Source: JAAFHS01 sp043751715 (lineage in GTDB: Bacteria; Pseudomonadota; Alphaproteobacteria; Rhodobacterales; Rhodobacteraceae). Taken from it: 13,371 bases of DNA. The position numbers were made by a program, and so were the translations under genes. The notes under the pieces were generated by a model. It saw nothing but the letters and a program-made list of their open reading frames with translations. It did no database searches and was not told the origin of the DNA. Where the stretch lies: NCBI GenBank assembly GCA_043751715.1, contig JAYUZO010000180.1, forward strand, positions 1-13,371. Direction: 5' to 3'. Below are positions 1-7,347 of the stretch, piece after piece. Position 1 is the stretch's first letter. The number at the start of each line of letters is the position of its first letter.

Positions 1-638
1 TTGTCGATGTTGACTTTTTTCCACAGGTCAAGCCCGCCCACACCAATGGTCAGCGCGCCAAACGCAAGGTTTGATTGCCATGGCTGGTCACCCAGTGCCA
101 GCGGCACCTTGCCCGCAGCGCGCACCTGATCAGCGGTTGCCACGAATTCGTTCCAGTTGGTTGGCACCGGAATGCCAAGGTCGGTATACACCTTGTTTGA
201 CAGCCACAGCCATTCTGGCGAATGGATGTTCACCGGTGCGCAGTAAATGCGCCCGTCAACCGTGCAGGCATCCAGCAGTGATGGCGGATTGACGATTTCT
301 TTCCAGTTGTTGGCCTCGGCCACATCGGTCAGGTCCAGCATCAGGCCTGCCTCAACCAGTTCCAGCGCCTGCTGGCCGTGGTTGAATTGCGTCGCACCCA
401 TCGGATCGCCGCCCGTGATGCGGCTGATCATGATCGGGCGCGCCGTGCCGCCGCCGCCTGCAATGGCGCCGTCCACCCACGTGTCACCCGATGCATCAAA
501 CGCCTTGGCCAACTCACCCACGGCAGCCGCTTCGCCACCCGATGTCCACCAATGCGTTACTTCCAGTTCTTCGCCAAAAGCAAAGCTTGGCAGGGCAACC
601 GACGCACACAGCGCCGCCGCCAGATTGAATTTCCTCAT
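1..638 (-). CDS. Sugar ABC transporter substrate-binding protein (family 1), C-terminus beyond window
   Basis: This is the N-terminal 212 codons of a periplasmic solute-binding protein that would capture a sugar for an ABC importer. The reading frame runs open from the ATG at 638 to the window edge. The N-terminus (MRKFNLAAALCASVALPSFA) has a basic start, a hydrophobic core and an Ala-x-Ala-like end, so it is a Sec signal peptide. The mature start, EELEVTHWWTSGGE, is typical of family-1 sugar-binding proteins, as are the later stretches around THWW, NHGQQ and NIHSPEWLWLSN. A strong Shine-Dalgarno (AGGGAGGACT) lies 5 nt before the ATG. Two LacI-type palindromes lie upstream and the regulator is divergent, so expression is probably controlled by that LacI protein. 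Permease and ATPase genes would be expected further left, outside the window. The class is confident; the sugar is unknown. Confidence 0.9.
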   Translation of the reverse strand, partial: MRKFNLAAALCASVALPSFAFGEELEVTHWWTSGGEAAAVGELAKAFDASGDTWVDGAIAGGGGTARPIMISRITGGDPMGATQFNHGQQALELVEAGLMLDLTDVAEANNWKEIVNPPSLLDACTVDGRIYCAPVNIHSPEWLWLSNKVYTDLGIPVPTNWNEFVATADQVRAAGKVPLALGDQPWQSNLAFGALTIGVGGLDLWKKVNID

Positions 639-666
639 GCAGTCCTCCCTGGTAAACGTTCTCTTC

Positions 667-680
667 CTGTAACGTTGTAG
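667..680. promoter_or_regulatory. LacI-family operator candidate O2 (second copy)
   Basis: CTGTAACGTTGTAG differs from the perfect palindrome at 688–701 at only two positions. The two centres are 21 bp apart, close to two turns of the helix, so two dimers could bind the same face of the DNA. It lies between O1 and the start of the binding-protein gene at 638. A third, degenerate AACGTT core is present at 655–660. Confidence 0.6.
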
Positions 681-687
681 AAATAGC

Positions 688-701
688 CTATAACGTTATA
701 G
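688..701. promoter_or_regulatory. LacI-family operator candidate O1 (perfect 14-bp palindrome)
   Basis: CTATAACGTTATAG is identical to its reverse complement and has the central CG within AACGTT common in LacI-family operators. It lies in the 322-bp divergent region between the binding-protein gene and the LacI gene. On the plus strand, TTGTAG (675–680) and TATAGT (697–702), 16 bp apart, could form a promoter for lacI. On the minus strand TTGATC (712–707) and TATAGG fall 16 bp apart. Both would be covered by this site. The promoters are weak inferences; the palindrome is seen directly. The rest of the region (702–960) shows no gene and no further clear motif. Confidence 0.7.
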
Positions 702-960
702 TTTTGTCGATCAAGCAATCTTTTCGCTTGCCCGATCAATTCTTCCGCGCCTTCATTGGGGGGAATCACGGGTGTGATCCGGGGCATGAAAGGCGACTGC
801 ACGTGCAGCAAGAACGCATGAAAATCTGTCTGCAAGTGCCGCATGTGGCGGCGTTTTCCGGGCTTTCTGCGGGCGCACTTTGCGGGCAAAAGCAGGGCGG
901 ATTAGGGTGGCTGGTTGTGCAGAATCGATTCGTTTTCATGGGTCAGGCAGAGGTGGCAGA

Positions 961-1977
961 ATGACGCTGTCCCCGGAAACAGACTTGCGCCCCACCCTCA
1001 AGACGATTGCACAGGAAACCGGCCTTGCCATTGCCACGGTCAGCCGCGCCCTGAAAGATGCGCCTGATATTGGCGAGGCGACCAAGCTGCGCGTCCGCGC
1101 TGCCGCCACCCGGCTTGGCTATCGCCCCAACCGCGCGGGCGTGCGCCTGCGCACCGGCAAAACCAACGTGATCGCCCTTGTTCTGTCTACCGAGGCCGAT
1201 GTGATGAACCACACCTCGCGCCTGATATCGTCAATGGCCCAAGGGCTGCGTGGCACCAATTACCATCTGGTGATGATGCCGTTTTTCCCCGACGAAGACC
1301 CGATGACCCCCGTGCGCTATCTGGTTGAAACCGGCTCCGCCGATGGCATCATCCTGAACCAGACCACGGCCGATGACCCCCGCGTGCAGTATCTGCACGC
1401 CCAGAACATGCCCTTTGCCACCCATGGCCGCACCGATACCGGCATCACCCACGCCTATTTTGATTATGACAACGAAGCGTTCAGTCGTATCGGCGTAGGG
1501 GCCTTGGCGGCCAGGGGGCGCAAACGCCTGCTGCTGATCGCCCCGCCCCGCGCCCACTGCTATGCCGTGCACATGATCGCAGGCTTCATGGCCGAGGCCG
1601 CCCGCCTTGGCCTGCACTGTGAGGTGATGGCCGATCTGACCAGCGACAGCGGCGCTGCCCTGATCGAGGCCGCCGTGACCCGCCGCATGCACACCCACCC
1701 CGCGCCCGATGGCATCATCTGCGGGTCGACCACGGCAGCGATGGCCGCGGTGATGGGCGCGGAACTTGCCGGGCTGCAGATTGGTGTGGGCTTTGATCTG
1801 GTCGCCAAAGAGGCGATTTCGTTCCTGCACCGGTTCCGGCGTGACATGATCGTGCTGCACGAAGACGTAGACCGCGCAGGCGCGCACCTGTCACGCGCCA
1901 TCATACAGGCCATCGAAGACCCGACAGCGCCGGTAGCACAGGCGCTCGACCGGCCACAGGAATTATCATCCGATTGA
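961..1977 (+). CDS. LacI-family transcriptional regulator
   Basis: A 338-residue DNA-binding repressor or activator of sugar catabolism. Residues about 11–31 (PTLKTIAQETGLAIATVSRAL) form the LacI helix-turn-helix. The LGYRPNRAGVRLRTGKTN stretch is the hinge and start of the sugar-binding core. The rest matches a periplasmic-binding-protein-like fold, including PDGIICGSTTAAMAAV and a C-terminal DRAGAHLSRAIIQAIE segment. I chose the ATG at 961 over one at 880 because GAGGTGG lies just upstream and because the helix-turn-helix then starts near residue 11, as is usual. It diverges from the sugar-binding-protein gene and is 40 bp upstream of the isomerase gene, so it probably controls both arms through the two palindromes at 667–701. 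The effector is unknown. Confidence 0.92.
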   Translation: MTLSPETDLRPTLKTIAQETGLAIATVSRALKDAPDIGEATKLRVRAAATRLGYRPNRAGVRLRTGKTNVIALVLSTEADVMNHTSRLISSMAQGLRGTNYHLVMMPFFPDEDPMTPVRYLVETGSADGIILNQTTADDPRVQYLHAQNMPFATHGRTDTGITHAYFDYDNEAFSRIGVGALAARGRKRLLLIAPPRAHCYAVHMIAGFMAEAARLGLHCEVMADLTSDSGAALIEAAVTRRMHTHPAPDGIICGSTTAAMAAVMGAELAGLQIGVGFDLVAKEAISFLHRFRRDMIVLHEDVDRAGAHLSRAIIQAIEDPTAPVAQALDRPQELSSD

Positions 1978-2017
1978 ACAAGACGGCCCGCAACAGGCCA
2001 TTCTGGGGGAGACAGAC

Positions 2018-3073
2018 ATGAAAACCATCAAGGGCCCGGCCCTGTTCCTTGCACAGTTTGCCGGTGACGCAGCCCCCTTCAATTCATGGGACAGCATCAC
2101 CGCCTGGGCGGCGGATTGCGGCTATAAGGGTGTGCAGGTGCCATCATGGGATGCGCGGTTGTTCGATCTGGACAAGGCGGCGAGTTCGAAAACCTATTGC
2201 GATGATCTTAAAGGCGTGGCCGCTGCCAACGGGATCGAAATCACCGAACTGTCCACCCACCTGCAAGGTCAGCTTGTCGCCGTGCACCCTGCCTATGACG
2301 ATGCGTTTGATGGTTTCGCCGCCCCTGCCGTGCGCGGCAACCCAAAGGCGCGGCAGGCATGGGCCGTGGATCAGGTGAAAAAGGCGCTGTCGGCGTCACA
2401 GAACCTGGGCCTGACCGCGCATGCCACCTTTTCCGGCGCGCTGGCATGGCCTTATATCTACCCTTGGCCGCAGCGCCCCGCTGGCCTTGTGGAAACCGCG
2501 TTTGATGAACTGGCCGCGCGCTGGCTGCCCATTCTTGATCATGCTGATGATTGCGGTGTGGATGTGTGTTACGAAATCCACCCCGGCGAAGACCTGCATG
2601 ACGGCATTTCGTTCGAAATGTTTCTGGACCGTGTGAAGGGGCACACGCGTTGCAACATGCTGTATGACCCCAGCCACTACGTGCTGCAACACCTTGATTA
2701 CCTTGATCATATCGACATCTACCATGACCGTATCCGCATGTTCCACGTCAAGGATGCCGAACTGAACCCCACCGGGCGGCAAGGCGTGTATGGCGGGTTC
2801 CAGTCATGGGTCAACCGCGCGGGCCGCTTCCGTTCGCTTGGCGATGGGCAGGTAGATTTCGGCGGCATCTTTTCCAAACTCACGCAATACGGGTTTGATG
2901 GCTGGGCCGTGGTCGAATGGGAATGCTGCCTGAAACACCCCGAAGACGGCGCACGCGAAGGCGCTGAATTCGTGAAAAGCCACATCATCCGCGTCACCGA
3001 AAAGGCCTTTGATGATTTCGCGGATGCCGGCACTGACATGGCCGCCAACCGCCGCATGCTGGGAATATCCTGA
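2018..3073 (+). CDS. Sugar phosphate isomerase/epimerase (xylose-isomerase-like TIM barrel)
   Basis: A 351-residue cytoplasmic protein of the AP-endonuclease-2/xylose-isomerase-like TIM-barrel superfamily, whose members isomerise, epimerise or dehydrate sugars and keto-sugars with a divalent metal. Likely metal or catalytic residues are Glu186 (CYEIHPGED), Asp217 and His220 (YDPSHY), His243 (FHVKD) and Glu300 or Glu302 (VVEWE). A GGGGGAG ribosome site precedes the ATG at good spacing. It is 40 bp after lacI and overlaps the next gene by one base (TGATG), indicating translational coupling with the dehydrogenase. In such pairs the dehydrogenase commonly makes a keto-sugar that the barrel enzyme rearranges or cleaves; that role here is inference. 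It is longer than many family members (about 270–300 residues), with insertions around residues 85–120 and 245–275. Confidence 0.85.
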   Translation: MKTIKGPALFLAQFAGDAAPFNSWDSITAWAADCGYKGVQVPSWDARLFDLDKAASSKTYCDDLKGVAAANGIEITELSTHLQGQLVAVHPAYDDAFDGFAAPAVRGNPKARQAWAVDQVKKALSASQNLGLTAHATFSGALAWPYIYPWPQRPAGLVETAFDELAARWLPILDHADDCGVDVCYEIHPGEDLHDGISFEMFLDRVKGHTRCNMLYDPSHYVLQHLDYLDHIDIYHDRIRMFHVKDAELNPTGRQGVYGGFQSWVNRAGRFRSLGDGQVDFGGIFSKLTQYGFDGWAVVEWECCLKHPEDGAREGAEFVKSHIIRVTEKAFDDFADAGTDMAANRRMLGIS

Positions 3074-4248
3074 TGCCGATTGATGCCGCACACACCGCCC
3101 GCAGCCCCCGTATCCGCCTTGGCATGGTGGGGGGTGGCCAAGGGGCCTTTATCGGCGCGGTTCACCGCATTGCTGCGCGGATTGATGACCAGTTTGAACT
3201 GGTTGCAGGCTGTTTTTCATCCAACGCCGAACGCGCGCTTGCCAGTGCCGCTGATCTGGGTGTGAACCCTGCGCGCGCCTATACCAGCTTTGCAGACATG
3301 GCCCAACGCGAGGCGCGCAAGAAAGACGGGATCGAGGCGGTGGCGATTGTCACCCCCAACCACATGCACGCGCCTGTGGCGGTGGAATTCCTGCGCCGTG
3401 GCATTCATGTGATCTGCGACAAACCGCTGACGGCGACCCTGCCCGAGGCGAAAAAGCTGGCCAAAACCGCCGCTGCATCGGGTGCGATCTTTGCGCTGAC
3501 GCATAACTACACAGGCTACCCGATGATCCGGCAGGCGCAGGCCATGATAGCTGCGGGTGATCTGGGCGATATCCGCGTGGTGCAGGTGGAATATGCGCAG
3601 GATTGGCTAAGCACGGATCTCGAGGCGTCGGGCCAGAAACAGGCGGGCTGGCGCACCGACCCTGCGCAATCAGGTGCCGGGGGCAGCACGGGTGATATCG
3701 GCACGCATGCGTTTAACCTTGCGTCGTTCGTGTCGGGGCTGACGCTGGAAAGCCTTGCCGCCGATCTGCAGGCCTTTGTGCCGGGGCGCAGGGTGGATGA
3801 CAACGCCCATGTCCTGATGCGCTTTGTTGGTGGGGCGCGCGGCATGCTGTGGTGTTCTCAGGTGGCACCGGGCAATGAAAATACGCTGCGCCTGCGGATT
3901 TATGGCAGCAAGGCGGGCATCGAATGGGCGCAGGAAGACCCGAACTATCTGTGGTTCACCCGGTTGGGCGAACCCAAACAGCTGCTGACGCGCGGGGGGG
4001 CCGGGGCGCATGCGGCCGCCGCACGAATGACACGCACACCAGCGGGCCACCCCGAGGGATATCTGGAGGGGTTTGCGAATATCTATGCCGAGGCCGGGCG
4101 CGCCATCATTGCACGGCGCAACGGGGCTGTGCTGGACACAGCGGTGATGTTTCCGGGGCTGAAAGAGGGGCTGGAGGGCGTTGCCTTTGTTGATGCCTGC
4201 GTGCGGTCATCGCGCCGTAACGGGGCGTGGGTCGGGCTGAACCTGTAG
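3073..4248 (+). CDS. Gfo/Idh/MocA-family NAD(P)-dependent sugar dehydrogenase
   Basis: A 391-residue oxidoreductase that would oxidise a sugar, inositol or glycoside hydroxyl, using NAD(P). The N-terminal Rossmann fold has VGGGQGAFIGAVHR (glycines 20–28). TPNHMHAP follows at 94–101, then CDKPLT with Lys117, the family's conserved lysine (here DKP rather than the commoner EKP). The C-terminal domain carries GDIGTHAFNL, giving Asp208 and His212 as the usual catalytic pair. Its ATG overlaps the stop of the isomerase gene by one base, so the two are almost certainly co-translated. No further plus-strand gene follows, so it closes the LacI-linked operon. The fold and class are firm; the substrate is not determined. 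Confidence 0.92.
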   Translation: MPIDAAHTARSPRIRLGMVGGGQGAFIGAVHRIAARIDDQFELVAGCFSSNAERALASAADLGVNPARAYTSFADMAQREARKKDGIEAVAIVTPNHMHAPVAVEFLRRGIHVICDKPLTATLPEAKKLAKTAAASGAIFALTHNYTGYPMIRQAQAMIAAGDLGDIRVVQVEYAQDWLSTDLEASGQKQAGWRTDPAQSGAGGSTGDIGTHAFNLASFVSGLTLESLAADLQAFVPGRRVDDNAHVLMRFVGGARGMLWCSQVAPGNENTLRLRIYGSKAGIEWAQEDPNYLWFTRLGEPKQLLTRGGAGAHAAAARMTRTPAGHPEGYLEGFANIYAEAGRAIIARRNGAVLDTAVMFPGLKEGLEGVAFVDACVRSSRRNGAWVGLNL

Positions 4249-4360
4249 ATCAACGCGATGGGCCACGCCTGTCTGGCGCGGGCCGGTCGCGGACCCTCAC
4301 CCGCCAAAGCGCTCAGCCCGATTCGCCAGTTATGGTTAACGCGCCAAAAGCACCCCCGGC

Positions 4361-4401
4361 GTATGGGCCAAAGCTGGGCAAAGTATGGCCCAAAGCCATA
4401 C
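4361..4401. repeat. Tandem 14-bp near-repeat and stem-loop between convergent genes
   Basis: GTATGGGCCAAAGC (4361–4374) is followed 22 bp later by GTATGGCCCAAAGC (4383–4396), with one difference. The second copy also forms a 7-bp stem, GTATGGC/GCCATAC (4383–4389 and 4395–4401), with a 5-nt loop, and is followed by GTTTAACTTTTC. It sits in the 268-bp gap between the convergent dehydrogenase and trgB genes. It could be a weak terminator for the plus-strand operon or a protein-binding site. I see no gene in the rest of this gap. Confidence 0.4.
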
Positions 4402-4516
4402 GTTTAACTTTTCGGTAGTAACCCGAATTAATGCAGCGTACGTAACCACTTACGGTGCAACATTGGTCCCGACAGACCTAAGCTGCCCCCTGTGCCCCAG
4501 CGCGCCTGTACGACAG

Positions 4517-5626
4517 TCAACCCCGCAACCGCGCCCGTTCCCGTTGCAGCCATAACCCGGTCAGCAACAAGGGCGCATTGTTCACCTCACCACTTGCCAT
4601 CAGCGCCTCAAACGCGGCAAACGGCATCCGGTGGCCGCGAATATCTTCGGCCTCGCCCGCCAGACCAAACACGCCATCAATACCTTCGGGCAGGTCTGTA
4701 AGCGCCAGATAAGAATACAGATATTCCGCCTTGCCCGCAGGCGACGGGTAATAGCCCCCCACATATTCCATCGCCCCCAGCACCAGCCCCGCCTCTTCCA
4801 CCGCCTCGCGCCGCGCTGCCTGCTCGGGGGTTTCGCCGGGATCAATCCGCCCGGCAATCGCTTCCAGTGACCAGGGCTGCGTATCGCCGCGCGCAAATGG
4901 GCCGGGGCGGAATTGTTCAATCAAAAGAACCACATCGCGTACCGGATCATAGGGCAGCACGGTGACAGCATCGCCCGATATGAACACCGCGCGGTTGACC
5001 TGCGGGCTGAACGAGCCATCAAAACGGCGGAATTGCAGATCGTATTCCTCAACCGCAAAAAACCGTGCATAAGGGGTTACGCGCCGCGCCACGGTCACAT
5101 CGCCCGCCCCCGCCGCAAAGCGTTGCGTCACCGGCCCGCCCGCCGCCGCCCGCACCCGAGACGCCCCCCGCACCAGCATCAGCCGGTAACGGGCCAGAAC
5201 ATCTGCAGCCGGGGCCTGCCCGTACAGCCCCATCACATCCTGCGCCGTGGCCGTAACCGTGGCACCCCATTGCGCCTGCCAATCCGCCAGATGCCAGTCT
5301 GCACCGGCAACCCATTGGCCTGCATGCGGAAAATACACCCGCGCCGTGACCGGGCCCGCCGCATTTACCACCACATCCCGCGTATCAAACGCAAAACCCA
5401 CCTCGTAGAAATCCAGCCGCGCCACATCCGCCGCCGTCATCCCGCGCACCAGCACGCCTGTGGCCACCGCCCCCGCATCCGGCACGATCACCGGAAAGAC
5501 GCCGCCCTTGGCCCAAACCACCCGGTGCCCCGCCAGCTGTGCCGGGTGCACTGCCACATCACGCCCCAGAACCATTGCCAGCAAAGGCACATGGCACAGC
5601 GTCCCGTAAAAAAAGAAAACCGTCAC
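4517..5626 (-). CDS. trgB: TrgB-like protein: gamma-glutamylcyclotransferase-like domain fused to Nudix hydrolase (ADP-ribose pyrophosphatase type)
   Basis: A 369-residue two-domain protein. Residues 1–130 resemble the gamma-glutamylcyclotransferase/AIG2 fold: FFFYGTL at 4–10 is the substrate-binding motif, and Glu75 in LDFYEVGF is a candidate catalytic acid. Residues about 185–369 are a Nudix hydrolase. The Nudix box runs from Gly259 to Leu281 with Glu265, Arg273, Glu274, Glu277 and Glu278 all in place. The surrounding sequence (RFDG near 201, EQFRPG near 237) fits the ADP-ribose pyrophosphatase family. The start is a GTG at 5626 whose GTGA overlaps the trgA stop, so the two are translationally coupled. 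From memory, trgB of the Rhodobacter sphaeroides trgAB tellurite-resistance locus encodes such a Nudix protein. The biochemical link to tellurite is not visible here. Confidence 0.85.
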   Translation of the reverse strand: MTVFFFYGTLCHVPLLAMVLGRDVAVHPAQLAGHRVVWAKGGVFPVIVPDAGAVATGVLVRGMTAADVARLDFYEVGFAFDTRDVVVNAAGPVTARVYFPHAGQWVAGADWHLADWQAQWGATVTATAQDVMGLYGQAPAADVLARYRLMLVRGASRVRAAAGGPVTQRFAAGAGDVTVARRVTPYARFFAVEEYDLQFRRFDGSFSPQVNRAVFISGDAVTVLPYDPVRDVVLLIEQFRPGPFARGDTQPWSLEAIAGRIDPGETPEQAARREAVEEAGLVLGAMEYVGGYYPSPAGKAEYLYSYLALTDLPEGIDGVFGLAGEAEDIRGHRMPFAAFEALMASGEVNNAPLLLTGLWLQRERARLRG

Positions 5627-6063
5627 GGCCAGCGGCGGCTTGTCGCCTCGGCGGCCACACCGCCCAATGCCCCGCCCACCAGCAGCGTGCCGATGATCTC
5701 GGGCGTCAGCAACCCGCGCCCCAGTGCCACAATAATCTCGAACACCGCCAGCACTGCCTCCATCGGGCCGTCATAGCGGCCCTTGGTGGATATCACGACC
5801 ATCTGGTAGATCGCGAAAATCAGCAGCGTAAAGAACACCGCTGTCAGCACCGTGCGGATGCCTGATCCCACCGCCGCCGACATGCCACGCCCCACCAGCA
5901 CCCCCATGACCCGCCAGCCGCAGATCAGGCTGATCAGCGCCGCACCTTCACGCAGCCAGGTGGTGCGCGCGCCGGTGGTAATGCCCTGGGCATACAGGTC
6001 TGCAACAAAGACCCCAAGCAAAGCAAACAGAACGGCGGAGACGAGTTTTGCGGCTGTCGGCAT
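5623..6063 (-). CDS. trgA: TrgA family membrane protein (tellurite-resistance linked)
   Basis: A 146-residue inner-membrane protein with about four hydrophobic segments (near residues 6–25, 40–58, 70–90 and 122–138). It opens with MPTAAKLVSAVLFALLG and includes CGWRVMG, GRGMSAA, RYDGPMEAVLAVFE and TPEIIGTLLVGGALGG, all of which I recognise as TrgA-family hallmarks from Rhodobacter relatives. The start at 6063 has AAAGGG four bases upstream. It lies 23 bp after the methyltransferase gene and overlaps trgB by four bases, so it is the third gene of the phrA operon. The molecular function is not known; the name comes from a role in tellurite resistance in R. sphaeroides. Confidence 0.85.
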   Translation of the reverse strand: MPTAAKLVSAVLFALLGVFVADLYAQGITTGARTTWLREGAALISLICGWRVMGVLVGRGMSAAVGSGIRTVLTAVFFTLLIFAIYQMVVISTKGRYDGPMEAVLAVFEIIVALGRGLLTPEIIGTLLVGGALGGVAAEATSRRWP

Positions 6064-6086
6064 GATACCCTTTACGTCCGGTGCAA

Positions 6087-7295
6087 TCAGGGGCGTGTCA
6101 CCGTGATTTGCGTCACATCACAGTTACCGCCGCGAAACGTGCCCGCGCAAGAGGTCAGATAAAAGTTCCACATCCGGCGGAACCTGTCATCAAAGCCCAT
6201 GCTGGCCACTTCGGGCCAACGCGCGTTGAAATCATCATGCCAGCGGCGCAGGGTCTGGCTGTAGCTTTGGCCAAATTCGATCGACCCTTTCACCTTCAGC
6301 CCCGCCTTCACAATCTCGGCCCGCAGCACCGAAGGTGATGGCAACATGCCGCCCGGAAAGATGTATTTCTGAATGAAGTCAACGCCGCGCTTGTACACCG
6401 CCCAGCGTTTGTCCTGCACGGTAATGATCTGCAGCGTCGCATGTGCGCCGGGTTTCAGCCTTTCGCGCAGCGTGTTGAAATACACGGGCCAATAGCGTTC
6501 GCCCACGGCTTCAAACATCTCGATGCTTGCGATGCCGTCATACAGGCCGTCTTCATCACGGTAATCCTGCAACTTTATGGTCACACGGTCTGCCAGCCCT
6601 GCCCGTGCGATCCGCGTCACGGCAAAGTCATGCTGCGCCTGACTGATGGTCAGCGCCGTCACCTGCAGGCCGCGCACGCTTGCGGCATATTCGGCAAAAC
6701 CGCCCCAGCCGCAGCCGATTTCCAGCACATGATCACCGGGTTTCACCCCCATCTGGTCAACCATGCTGGCGTATTTCTGCTGTTGCGCCGCCTCCAGGCT
6801 TTCGTGCCCCGTATGAAACAGCGCCGATGAATAAGTCATCGTGTCATCCAGCCACAGGCTGTAGAAATCATTGCCCAGATCATAGTGATAGGCGATGTTC
6901 TTTACGGCCTGCGTCTTGGAATTCGACTGCCACCAGAAGCGCAGTTTTTCATAATTGCGCAGCAGCACCATGCCGGGATAGCCGTCGTAGACATCATTAT
7001 TGCCTTCGTGGATCAGGTCCATGAACGCCATCAGATCGGGCGTTGACCACCAGCCATCAAGATACGCATCGCAAAAGCCCAGATCGCCCTCGCGGATCAG
7101 GCGGGCAAAGGTATCGGGGTTATGGATGGTCAGTTCTGCCACCGGGCCGGGTTTTGCCCCTTCGGCCCGGAACCGCCGCCCATCGGGCAGCACAAAATCC
7201 AGCCGCCCATGTTGCAACCCTTTGGTCACGGCGTAAGCTGTCGCAAAATAGCGCGGCAGGCCAGTCTGGCCCTTGGTTGTCGTCAAAACCGTCAT
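6087..7295 (-). CDS. cfaA: CFA-synthase-family SAM-dependent fatty-acid methyltransferase (cyclopropane synthase or UfaM-like)
   Basis: A 402-residue enzyme that methylates unsaturated acyl chains of membrane phospholipids with S-adenosylmethionine. The SAM-binding motif VLEIGCGWGGF is at 190–200. Family motifs follow: TISQAQ (216–221), LQDYRD (242–247), EMFEAVGE (259–266) and KYIFPGG (310–316). I chose the ATG at 7295 because GGGGGAGGA lies directly upstream. The ATG at 7367 has no ribosome site and would overlap phrA. Two residues that bind bicarbonate in E. coli CFA synthase differ: its Cys139 is Ser157 here (YSSALF), and the His266 region reads LQII. Glu262 and Tyr345 are kept. This suggests a divergent class, possibly the RpoE-controlled methylases that lead to furan fatty acids in R. 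sphaeroides. It lies 52 bp after phrA. Confidence 0.88.
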   Translation of the reverse strand: MTVLTTTKGQTGLPRYFATAYAVTKGLQHGRLDFVLPDGRRFRAEGAKPGPVAELTIHNPDTFARLIREGDLGFCDAYLDGWWSTPDLMAFMDLIHEGNNDVYDGYPGMVLLRNYEKLRFWWQSNSKTQAVKNIAYHYDLGNDFYSLWLDDTMTYSSALFHTGHESLEAAQQQKYASMVDQMGVKPGDHVLEIGCGWGGFAEYAASVRGLQVTALTISQAQHDFAVTRIARAGLADRVTIKLQDYRDEDGLYDGIASIEMFEAVGERYWPVYFNTLRERLKPGAHATLQIITVQDKRWAVYKRGVDFIQKYIFPGGMLPSPSVLRAEIVKAGLKVKGSIEFGQSYSQTLRRWHDDFNARWPEVASMGFDDRFRRMWNFYLTSCAGTFRGGNCDVTQITVTRP

Positions 7296-7347
7296 GTTCC
7301 TCCCCCGAGGGCTTTTGTTTGTACTTTTATACCTACGTGACTTAGCC

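Noticed and set aside
775..803. A second TGATCC hexamer upstream of lacI as an RpoE promoter
   Set aside because: The bases 18 bp downstream read GCACG, with no TAAGA-like element, so only the hexamer matches.
880..960. An earlier start for the LacI gene at 880
   Set aside because: It adds 27 residues not typical of LacI proteins, before the helix-turn-helix, and GAGGTGG favours the ATG at 961.
1231..1887. A 218-codon open frame antisense to lacI
   Set aside because: It is a mirror of a GC-rich coding frame, its product has no recognisable motif, and it has no ribosome site of note.
4913..5776. A 287-codon open frame antisense to trgB and trgA
   Set aside because: The product is rich in Arg, His and Pro with low complexity, as expected of a shadow frame opposite GC-rich genes.
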